A stretch of DNA of 64,000 nucleotides from positions 124,001-188,000 of the forward strand of contig JALLLS010000039.1 in NCBI GenBank assembly GCA_025094145.1. The letters are read 5' to 3'. This document shows, piece after piece, positions 23,740-33,544 of the stretch (its first letter is position 1; the number at the start of each line of letters is the position of its first letter). Position numbers and translations under genes: made by a program. Under the pieces are notes generated by a model. The model saw only the letters and a list, made by a program, of their open reading frames with translations, did not search any database and was not told the origin of the DNA. Origin of the DNA: Spinellus fusiger (taxonomy: Eukaryota; Mucoromycota; Mucoromycetes; Mucorales; Phycomycetaceae).

Positions 23740-24053
23740 GATTTGAGCAAAGGTCCTGCCTTTTGGAGAAAGTCATTCTATGAGACAATAGTAGAAATAT
23801 AAATAAATATAAATATAAAGAGTGAGTGGATTCATTCGTTTATAAGCTGCTAAAAATATAATTACCTCTAGTAGCTCTTTAGCATAGGCTCTTGATTGTA
23901 GATCCACACACAAACTGTTGCTTTGTCATTGTATTCTTATCAATCACATCTGTCAGTGCACCTCCCTCTATGTACTCTATAACCACCCACAACGCAGTAT
24001 TATTCACAAGAAAAGAGTCCAGGAAGTTGACAATGCTAGGGTGTTGGGACTCC
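23740..24053 (-). pseudogene. PAK/Ste20-type protein kinase fossil with the catalytic core deleted
   Basis: The minus strand reads ESQHPSIVNFLDSFLVNNTA, then ALWVVIEYIEGGALTDVID and NTMTKQQ. These are the N-lobe to hinge of a PAK kinase (consensus HPNIVN..DSFL; ELWVVMEYMEGGSLTDVI). It then jumps directly, in another frame, to CVDLQSRAYAKELLE and, after a short intron, NDFLQKAGPL, the C-terminal end of the same domain. Everything between, including HRD, DFG and the activation loop, is missing. The remaining 3' end is cut by TIR element copy A. PAK kinases act downstream of Cdc42/Rac in polarity; this piece cannot function. Confidence 0.8.
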
Positions 24054-24090
24054 TAAAACCACACAGAATAAGTAAGTATACGATTTCTCT

Positions 24091-24761
24091 TTTTTGAAGT
24101 CTTGAGAAAGAACATTAGCTATGTATAAAAAGGCTGAGACCTCAAATCACACATTAACAATCCCAAATCAAACATAAAGTTAGTTTAAAATATAGTCTAT
24201 ATTATTATACATAAAAAAAAGGTTTTATTTAATGTTTTGTTGGGCTACCTTTGGCATCAATGACTGCCTGGCAGCAATCCTTCATTAAGCCCACTAAATA
24301 TTTGGTAATATCAATGTGGATATCTCCCCCAAGCTTCTTCTAAGGCTGTCTTGAGCTCATCGATATTCTTTATACCGACCCTCTTGTCATTGATAAGCTT
24401 ATCAAGACAGCTCCAGAGATGTTCAATAAGTTATAAATTTATGTAGTTATAGAAGGTAAATTGGGCTCTCTCTTTAAATAGCTTCAAGTTGTCTGAGATC
24501 TCTCTCGTTAAGTTTTTGTGTGTGCACCAGAACTAGGACTCAGTACAAGTGTACCAGAATGCCAACAGCCTTTGAAATGATACCCATGGAGTAATTTTCT
24601 CTTTTCTTTTAAGCCAGTAAACACCCTACTCTCCTTCTTCAAGCTTATCATAAACTCTACAGTTTCTTAGTTGAGGATTCTGATATTGACATTTAAGATT
24701 GATGAATGCAGTGTGATTCTGTAGTAAAAAGAAAATAAACCATGTTTAAAAATTGTATAAA
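24091..24761 (-). mobile_element. Tc1-like transposon fragment, inverted copy of 2410-3078
   Basis: Reverse complement of 2410-3078 with only scattered differences. Paired coordinates sum to 27171 at both 2411/24760 and 2931/24240. It encodes the same broken transposase 3' end. It lies in the spacer of the large inverted duplication, just upstream of the PAK fossil. Confidence 0.85.
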
Positions 24762-25126
24762 TTCATATACTTACTAATGTTGTATGACTGTAGTTCATTT
24801 TCTCTTTGTATCTTTGTTTTTTAGTTGACTACTTTTGTTATCTCCATCTTGATATATGTATTTGTAAGTCATTTTCTGTTCATTATTCTTATTTTAAATA
24901 AATTGACATAAAAAAGTAACGACATCTCGCATGAAGACTATAAATTCATGTTGAGTTGGGTCATTCAGTGTATTTATTCAGATAAAAAATTAGAATAAAA
25001 GTAAATGGCTGTTAGATTCATCACAATCAACAAGGTAAATTAAAAATAACAATAATACATTAAGTGAAAGGTAAGTATGACTTGAATTCAACTGTGCAAA
25101 TGGCAAACTTAGAGACCAGAGGTTAT
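24762..25126. other. Spacer between Tc1 fragment and copy B
   Basis: AT-rich, with no gene recognised. It is not part of the inverted arms. Confidence 0.5.
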
Positions 25127-26152
25127 CTACACACCAGGAGATTTTTCTGGCCTTTAAGCGCTGATATCTCCTTCCTTTCTGGATGATAAAATTTGCCCTT
25201 CTATGGAACTGTGTCTAAAATCAAAGGTTTGTAAGTATCTAAATTTTTATTTCTTTTTGTAGTATACCTCAATATCAAATTGTATTATCAATAAAATATA
25301 TTGTTTATGAATAAAATTGTTTGTGAATAAAATTGTTTATTGTAATAATATAGCTAAAAATATACTATTACTATAGCTACTGCTGTTCTAGGTATATTCC
25401 TTCATAGCAATAGAATCCACAACCTAAAGACCTTGTGCTTTATCCTTGGAAGATAGATAACTATGCTCAGGAGTATACCCTAGACAGCCTAGACACCTTA
25501 GACAGTATAGAAGGAAGAAGACCACCTGGGACTGACTTGAGAAAGAGTCTTAACTTGCCTAATAACAGAAGGGTTTATTAGTAATAATTCAATAAGAGAG
25601 ATAGTATGCTTACCTTGTAATTAATACTTGTCTTGAGAATAATAATCCATATATTATCTATTAGAAGAAGAGTCAATACTATGTCTTATTGAATACATTG
25701 AACTCAAGCCCAGATGAAAAGCTCTTCTAACAGTTACTGTTTTATTTTTGTTCTTAAGATCTGCCACACTTATAACACAAATATCCTCACTGAGATATTA
25801 GTGAGTTTCAACAATATCCGCGCTTGCCAAAGTTGCGGAATTGTTTGGAACAGAGATGTGAATGCATCAAAGAATATCTATACAATTGCAGAAGAGGGAT
25901 TAAAGGGTCACTACAGACCAGTTCCTTTCTGTAGAAAAGAATAGATATTTGTATTCATATTATATATCACCACATCGAAAGTGGTTTCCTATGGGATTCA
26001 GATATTTACAGGTAAATTTACATAATAATCTTTATTTAAGAACTAACATGAATATATTTAACTTTATTTGCTCCTTTTCAAATCCATGTCATTTCTAAAC
26101 AATTGTATTTCGACTATTTCCTTCTATATCCTAAAGACCTCCTGGTGTGTAG
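25127..26152 (+). mobile_element. TIR element carrying TnpB/Fanzor-type relic, copy B (right arm)
   Basis: Starts ctacacaccaggagattttt at 25127 and ends cctcctggtgtgtag at 26152. It is a nearly perfect reverse copy of 22710-23734: coordinate sums of 48861 hold at both ends, and a one-base A-run difference is visible near 23581. A coding-like piece YAQEYTLDSLDTLDSIEGRR near 25465 precedes the zinc-ribbon frame and recurs in diverged form near 49525. About 205 bases follow the frame up to the terminal repeat; in TnpB/Fanzor elements that interval usually encodes the guide RNA (family knowledge; not shown here). Confidence 0.8.
25714..25944 (+). pseudogene. TnpB/Fanzor-type nuclease, C-terminal remnant (copy B)
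   Basis: Same 76-residue frame as copy A, stopping after FCRKE. The ACQSCG and NRDVNASKNI motifs are intact; the first Cys pair is degenerate (CHTY). Because both copies share the same lesion, it predates the duplication or was homogenised by gene conversion. Confidence 0.75.
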
Positions 26153-26190
26153 CAAACATTAGACAAGGATTCTTACCCTCTTATCCTCCT

Positions 26191-26262
26191 ATTCTATTCT
26201 ATTTTATTTTATTTTATTTTATTTTATTTTATTTTATTTTATTTTATCCTATTTTATCCTAT
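26191..26262. repeat. Pentanucleotide simple repeat (tttta)n
   Basis: About 14 units of attttattttatttt-type sequence, degenerating to attttatcct at the right end. Confidence 0.9.
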
Positions 26263-26614
26263 CCTACTCTATTTATATTTATATATATTTATATATATCT
26301 CAATTCTTCAGAGTTTAAAGCCAATATCTCCAATATCCTAATGTCATAACCATTAATCAGTACCATTTCTTTTTTATACTTCTATATTTCATTGCCAACA
26401 AACAAGTCACATCGCACAAAGTACTTTGTTCACTCCAAGCAAGAGGGTAAAATACTATCAAATGTGAATACGTAGCTTAGGGTGCAAGTAGTGAACTTGT
26501 ATGACGCACCACACATCTTCAGCCTCTTTCCCATTCTTCTTTCTGTATTTTCGTTTTTGTCTGTCTTTCTTTCTCTTTTAAAACCAAAGTCTCCTTTTAT
26601 TGATTGATAAGAAA

Positions 26615-27842
26615 ATGGCACTTTTCATTGGAAGACTCCCTTTTGATGTTACCAACGTAAGTGATAAGAGGAATAACAACTTCAACAAGTGTGTGTATTA
26701 TAGCGTGAACTTGAGGATCTATTTTCAAAGTACGGGAAGATCACTCGTCTGGATATAAAGAAGGGTAAGTGTGTGGATGTGGATCCATTCATAGGATAGG
26801 GAGAGTAGAAATTGACATGTCTCTGTTGTGTCTCTTATGTATGGATGATGTATGGTTAGGATTTGGATTTCTTGAGTTTGAGGATAAAAGAGATGCTGAG
26901 GATGCCATGAAAGAAGTCCAAGGCAAGGTAATGCTCTATCTCTTAGTTATGACTATAGACTGAATGAATGATAGGAGTTGGGTCGTGAACCTCTTATTAT
27001 TGAATGGGCCAAGAGTGATGGAGCAAGACGTGCTGGAGATGGCAAATGTTTTTCATGTGGTAAAGAAGGTAAGTAAAGGATGAAAGGAGACACATGAGAT
27101 AAGAGTAGAATAGACACTCTATGCTATATGTTATTGTATATTATTGTATATTATTGTATATTATTGTATATTATACAGTGTGTAATAGCACATTACCAAT
27201 ACTCATCTGCTTTCTTAATAGGTCACAGAGCAAGAGATTGTTTTGAGAATGGCGACAAAAGAGGCCAATTCAAAAGAGAACGTGGCCGTGAACACTCTCC
27301 TCGCCGTGATAGAAACAGATCCCCCCGCCGTGACAATGACCGCGAAAGAAGGTACAGGTGACCCATTCGTGTAGTTGCTCCACGTTATGTCAGAGAAAAG
27401 CAGAACATGAAAGAGAAGAGGAAGAGAGAAGTTTCTCTTGCAGTTGCTAGTCTATGAGAGATGTGTGCTTGTTATCACACCCATGCTTCTGGTTTTTCTT
27501 CTTTTTCTTCTTCATTTTGCTCCATTGGCTTGCCATGAAAAACAAACAAACCTACAAAAACAAAAGACACACAATCTGACTACCAGCCTTGGTTTTTACT
27601 CTTTTTATGTCCAATGCAGACGCCCTAGCTACCGGGAGAGAGATGAAAATGGCAGAGATGAGCGTAGGTCACACCAGTACACATCAGATCGACGTGACAG
27701 GCGTGAGGAAAGAGGTGGGCGCGAGGACAGAGGTGGACGCGAAGACAGAAGTGAGCGTGAAGACAAAAGTGGACGCGACAGAGAGAACCGTGATGAGAAA
27801 GAAACCCGTGATGAGAAAGAGACTCGCGAAGAAAGAGAGTAA
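26615..27842 (+). CDS. SR-type RNA-binding protein (RRM, CCHC zinc knuckle, charged RS/RE tail)
   Basis: Six exons in phase: 26615-26656, 26704-26764, 26860-26927, 26975-27068, 27222-27351, 27620-27842. They give about 205 residues. The RRM starts at once (MALFIGRLPFDVTN, with RNP2 in LFIGRL) and has RNP1 in GFGFLEFED. Then REPLIIEWAKSDGARR leads to a CFSCGKEGHRARDC knuckle (C-x2-C-x4-H-x4-C) and an Arg-rich tail of RD/RE/RS dipeptides. This is the order of SRSF7/RSZ-type splicing factors, which bind exonic enhancers and pre-mRNA in the nucleus. The last intron (27352-27619) is long for this window; reading through it gives a stop at 27359-27361, so a shorter isoform is possible. A ten-base repeat (ttattgtata, about five copies) fills the fourth intron at 27127-27174. 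Confidence 0.9.
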
Positions 27843-27920
27843 ATAAAGTAAAAGGACTATTGCAATGGATTTGCAGTTATTATACACTTGAACTATGCTA
27901 AAATAAAATGCAATACTACT

Positions 27921-27972
27921 TCCATGTATATCATGTATATCATGTATATCATGTATATCATGTATATCGCGT
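27921..27972. repeat. Ten-base tandem repeat downstream of the SR gene
   Basis: About five copies of catgtatat(c/t)-type sequence between the convergent SR-protein and eIF4G genes. The rest of 27843-28191 is AT-rich 3' sequence with no gene. Confidence 0.8.
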
Positions 27973-28191
27973 ATATATTATGTGAGGGAGAATAAGACAA
28001 TGAACCCTTTAACAGTAGAAAAGACTCCCATCATCCTATCGTTTTTTCTTTTTTCTTTTTAATATACATCTTTATAGAGCGTCTCTTTATAGAGCATCTT
28101 ACACAGACACACTACTACACACACCATAATCTTATGTTGAAAAAAAATCTGAATTTATTACATGTTTTATAAAGTACTATCCCCCTCCTAT

Positions 28192-31100
28192 TTAAGGCTT
28201 GGGTAGGCTTTCATCGGCCACTTCGGACCATTCTACTTTTGCTGCACTCATAATATCGGCTACATATTTGGGTGCTTGAGGAACATCTATAATGAGATCT
28301 TCATAGCCCTCCATAAAAGGCTTGAAGGCGTTGACATATGCAGTCTTCTCCACAAGATTCTCTGCATACAAGTCGTTGATTATGTCACACACCAAGGCTA
28401 CATCTTCTGCCTTTCGCTCTACTACACCAAGCATCCTAGACACCAAGGCTACGTGATATTCAGGGTCATCGAGTTCCTTTACACACTCAAACAGTTCCTT
28501 CTTATCCCGCAGACTGAAGTATTCTTCCAGAATATTCTTGCATCGTCGCTCAAGTTGGTCTTTATCCATCTTGGGCTTCTCAACTACAGGAGATGCTTCT
28601 TCTTCAGGCTTCTTCTCTCCTGCTCCTCGTGGTGAAAGGTTGAGCTTGCGACGCTCCTGGGGCTTGTCTTCTTCCTGACCCTCTCCACCCAGAGCACTAT
28701 AGATACATACAAAAGAGTATCAATACCTATCTACACTTTCTATCAAGGGGCTCTTGTTTGTTCTTACCTGAACATATTAGTCATAGGGGAGGCTGGACTG
28801 GCACGTCCATCGGAAGTAGCTCCCTTCTTGTCTCCTACCTTGGAGTTGTTGCGGTTCAAGCTGCTGGGGAATTGACTGTTGTAAGGACCGAATGTGTTAT
28901 TCCGGGTTTTGGAACGCTCCATCTTTCCAAAGTTAGGAAAGTCAGGTGCTTTGTTACGACCTGTACTTGCGGCAACGCCAGTACCCACTGTGCTCCAGCC
29001 ATCGGTAGCCTGTCCAGAGTTACCACTGCTGTTACCACTTGCAGATCCTTCACGCTGAATATCGCGTCCACGGTGAGAAGTCTGTCGAGACACAGGATGA
29101 GGGAGGTTGCCACGGGCGCTACCAGTTCGCTTCATGGTTTCCTTTTCTTCATTCTTGGCCTTTTGTGCTTCTTCACGGATTTGGGAAATAGTTGTGGGAG
29201 CTGGCTGGTTACCGCGACGGAGGACCCACTTGCTCTTGCGCATGTCAGACACATCCTGGATCATAAACTTAATTCTTGATGTGATCTTGGGGCTGTTGGA
29301 CATTTCACGCATGCGGTCAAAGTAGGTGTCCATCCATTCTTTGTTTCTTCGGCTGGTAGTATCCAGATCTTTACCAATAGTCACTAACATCTTGCACATG
29401 GTTTCTGCCTCTTCGTCTTCTGTTTCATTGGGCTTGCTGCACAGTTTTGTAAGACACTCAAGCATAATACGGTCTGTGAGCATGCCACGTTTGAAGAGTT
29501 CACCAATGAATTGTGCAAGACCAAGACCTTGACGTTTTGCCTTGGCAGCAGCATAGTATTCATCAGACATCATGATTTCAGCCTTGTTGGCTTCTGTGAG
29601 CTCAGGTACAGTGAATTTCCAACCACGTTCAAAATCTGACTGACATTTGTTCAATAAGTACTTGCGGAAAAGATTGCCACCTGATACAAAGTTGCCCTTG
29701 CTATCCTTGAACGTAGTGTCTCGGATATCGTCACAGTCCACCATCAAGTTGTACATTTTACGACACAACTGAGCCCACATGCCAGCAAAAGGAGGCTCAT
29801 CGCATGCCTTGTCAAAAGTGAGCTGGATCACTGTACGCAGAGACTGACCGTTCTCTTCTTTGGAAGATTGGTGTGCATATTCCCAGATCTGGTCAGAGAT
29901 AGAGTCAAACTTCTCCAGTGTCAGCTTGTTCAACAAAGCCTTCACTTTGCGCACAATGGTTTCTTGTGAAATCAAGACCTCCTCTGAAGCACTAGCTGCA
30001 CCAACAGAGGCCTGGGAATCTGAAGACAGGACCACAGGGACCCAACGGTTGTTGCCCTTTTCAAGAGGAACCACTTGATCCAAGGGAATAGTGGGTGCAC
30101 CTTGCTGTTCTCTAGGAGGGTGGCGACCCTTACCACCACGACCACTGCGGCCTCTGTGGGAGTTGTCACGCTGCATGCCGCCTTGCTGTGCTGCGGGAGG
30201 AAGTCCTTGACCACCGCTACCTGCGCGATGAGACAAAATACGTCCTCCAGAGAACTTGCCCATCTCCATAGGGCCTCCTCCTTCACGGCTACCATGCTTG
30301 AACATGCCCATTTCCATTGGGTTGCCTGTAGGTCGGGAGCTACGACCCCGTTCTGAGGTTTGGCGACGCTGCATTGTGCCATTGCCACCTCCACCGTTAC
30401 GGCCATGGCGGTCATGGTATTCCTCATCAATGTTCTGGAAAGCAGACAAGTCTTCGGTCGTATTAAGACACAGTGACTGGAACTGCATCAAGAAAACAGG
30501 ATCATATTGAATTTTGCCATCAACACCCTTAGCCTGAGGAGCGATTACATTTTCAGGGTATTGGACAGAGCTTGGATCATCAATGGTACGCATGGGTGTG
30601 GATTTGCGAATGATCTTGCTGTCTTGGGCCTCTCTTGTCTCCTTGGGCTTCTCCTCACTGGCAGGGATAGAGGCCCTGTATTCAGCTTCCAGACGCTCCT
30701 TCTCAGCTGTGGCTTTACGCTCGGTTTCTAGGCGCTCCTTTTCTTCCAAGGCAGCCTTTTCTTCAGCAGCTTGTTTGGCCAGTTTTTCCTTCTGTTCCAA
30801 GGCAATACGCTCAGCATCAAGACGTGCCTTTTCTTCAGCAGCAATCTTGACTTGCAAAGCCTCTTCCTTATGGATTCTTTCCTGTTCTTCTTTAGCAGCA
30901 AGTTCGGCCTGTTCCTTGGCTACACGCTCAGCCTCTTCTTTCTCGAGACGTTCTTTCTCAAGGCGCTCGTTCTCGATGCGTTCCTTTTCGAGACGCTCCC
31001 TTTCAATGCGCTCGTTCTCGATACGTTCCTTTTCGATACGCTCTTCTTCAATGCGCTCGTTCTCGATACGTTCCTTTTCGATACGCTCTTCTTCAATGCG

Positions 31101-32618
31101 CTTGTTTTCAATGCGTTCCTTTTCAAGACGTTCTTCTTCAATGCGCTCGTTCTCGATACGTTCCTTCTCAAGACGCTCCTTCTCAAGCTGCTCCTGCTCT
31201 TCCTTTTCACGCTTTTCACGCTCCTTGGCAGCAGGATCCACAATGACTACTCTGCGAGAAGTAGGCTGTTTAAAATCCAACTCCTTCTTTTCTTCAGGTT
31301 TAGCTTTGTTGCTAGTAGAAGAACTAGGAGTGGCTTCCAGGTTGACAGTCTTCATTGTCTCGGGATTGATGATAGGAATGGCTTTACTACCACGGGGTTG
31401 TGCCATGAAGGGCTGAGAAGAATAAGCAGCCACTGGAGGTTGGTTGTAGTGAGGAGGGTAGCCAAACTGAGTGCCATGCTTGGGTAAGTAGTGTTCTGCT
31501 ACTCCGGGGTGTCCAAGATGACTTACGTATTGACCGGATGTGCTGGCAGCCCATGCATGGGACATTGGAATGTTCTGTGGTGCCATGTTGGGAGAGACAT
31601 TGCCCATGTGGGTTGGCATTTTGTTATGGTGCATGTAACCTGGCTGGGGATTTTGAACAGGAGAGTGGGGCACACCTACATTCTGGTGCTTGTTCTGACC
31701 ATAGTGAGGACGAGCATTGTTGCTGTAGTAACGGTTGTTATGGTATGCAAGAGGCTGGTGGGGGTCAGCACCGGTAGAGTGTGTGGAATGTGTTGAATCC
31801 CGGCGGGTAGACTAACAATGTTGTCAGTATGTCGATAAATATAGATGGATATAACCATTGGAAAGGGTAGTATATAAAGCACCAAAGAAGAATAAAGAAG
31901 ACTCCACTAGACTGCAAACAATCCAATAATAACTTACAGGTGCCTCTGTAACATTTACACTTCCAAATGTCACCTCTGACTGAAGTACAGTTGGAATCTC
32001 ACTTGTCTTGGGAGGAGAGGGTGTGGGTATATCTATAGGCTGGTTGATAGAACCAAATTGAATGGGAGCTACACAGTAAAAAATGAGTCTCTTTCTTGCT
32101 GTTGTTGCTGTTGTTGTTGTTGCTGTTGTTGCTGTTGGTACTGTTTTGCAAGTGACTTACCAGCATCTGTAGGAGGTGCGCGAGGAAGCTGAACAGAAGC
32201 TTGTTTAGGCTTGATGGATACATCAGGCTGGGCTACTGGAGCAGGCGCAGTTGGATGGTTACCTGTCATCTCAGATCTAAACATGAGTGAATGAAGGTCA
32301 AGGCAATAGTAGAATCAATGGAATTGCGTCTATCTATTTCTATCAATCACTCTATGAATTCATACTAGACTATACAAAAGGATACGTATTAGAGGGAGCA
32401 GTCTTTCCGAGGGCTGCGGCAAAAGACGGTGGGTTGGGTTTGGCAGTGGGTGTGCTTGTACCATTGAAACGCGGATTGCCGTTGGGTTTTGGTTCATTGC
32501 TTTTTGGTCGCTGTTGATCCAAGTTTTGTGAGCTTCTTTTAGCAGCCTGTGCGTAGTTGAACACTGGTGGAGTCGACTTTGCGTTGGTTTGTGCGGTCGT
32601 ATTGGGTGTTCTATTCAT
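28192..32618 (-). CDS. eIF4G: Translation initiation factor eIF4G
   Basis: Scaffold of the cap-binding complex. The start at 32618 (MNRTPNTTAQTNAKSTPP) opens a low-complexity N-terminus over exons near 32618-32390, 32280-32160 (with a Gln stretch by the next intron) and 32070-31939. The large exon is 31811-28768 and the last is 28696-28192. Landmarks: a long, highly charged E/R/K repeat (IEKERIENERIEEERLEK) encoded at about 30640-31240; the eIF4E-binding motif YDPVFLM (Y-x4-L-hydrophobic) near 30505; an RGG/Arg-rich stretch; the MIF4G domain (VRKVKALLNKLTLEKFDSIS, FAGMWAQLCRKMYNLM); and a C-terminal MA3-like domain (RRCKNILEEYFSLRDKKELF). The C-terminus ADESLPKP ends at 28192. The long plus-strand open frames here are shadows of the charged repeat. 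Convergent with the SR gene, divergent from the SWI1-like gene. Confidence 0.93.
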
Positions 32619-33544
32619 TAGTTGTATTCTTAAAAGTGCATATCCCAGCTGGACCTAGTATGGCTAGTGCGATGAGCTAATGATATCTCTCTGCTACCAC
32701 AGTCTGTTGGCCTTACTTGCGTATGGTCTTATGTGTGTTAGTGCGGTTTAAAAGTAAGCACAAAAGCACCGAAGCGTCGTGAAAGACAGAAGGAAGGAAA
32801 TATGATTTTGTGAAAAACTCTGCTTTTCAAGAAAATAAAAAATGTAGCCGTGACGTCAGCTGTAGCCTCTGATTTATTAATAACACAAGGCAAAATAAAT
32901 AAATAAAAAAGCGTCACTTGGGGAGGTTCACCCAAACCATAGACAACATCTCGTGATAAACAAGTCCTGTCTTTACTAGATGCAGTCACAGTTTCAGTGG
33001 GAAAGGTGTTGAGTTTCTTTACAAAAGCAGCCCCGCACTGACCAGGCTTAGAGAGAGAGAGAGAGAGAGCTGAGCTGAGCTACATACGCCTGTTGGGTTA
33101 AACAGGGGGTGTTTTTATGGGACAGAGGGTTAGATTGACTGGTAAAGGGATCATTCACAAGAACTGTCAGTAGAAGAGCATCTGCTTGGTGTAGATAAGA
33201 GAAGAAGTGTCTGTTTCTTAGAGCAGGAGTCATAATACAAGTCATAATACAAGTCATAATAATAATAGTATAGCAGCCTTGGAAAAGGACTGCTTATTCA
33301 TAGGCATGCTTCAATGCATAAATCCTACTATAAAACCAGTCTACACTTGTAAAAGGTCTTTTATCCATTGTCTCTTTCCTATCAACACGTGATATCTGTT
33401 GTGGTTGCTTTTGGATAGTATCTCTTGGTGGATCTTTGCAAGTCACTTAATCTGTCTTTTTGACTTGTATGGAACCACTGTCGACGTCATATAAATCTAT
33501 TTCTAACTTGTAAAGGACAGCCACACCCTTCTCTTCTCCACACA
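32619..33544. promoter_or_regulatory. Divergent promoter region of eIF4G and the SWI1-like gene
   Basis: 926 bases between two divergent starts. Contains an (ag)n run at 33051-33068 and a three-fold gtcataata repeat near 33230-33260. No individual element can be fixed. Confidence 0.5.

Noticed and set aside
26191..27972. CRISPR-like arrays
   Set aside because: The regular repeats here (5- and 10-base units) have no spacers; they are ordinary simple repeats.
30583..31487. Long plus-strand open frames (277 and 238 residues) opposite eIF4G
   Set aside because: They are antisense shadows of the regular E/R/K repeat: Ser/Arg and Phe/Leu monotony, and no independent domain.
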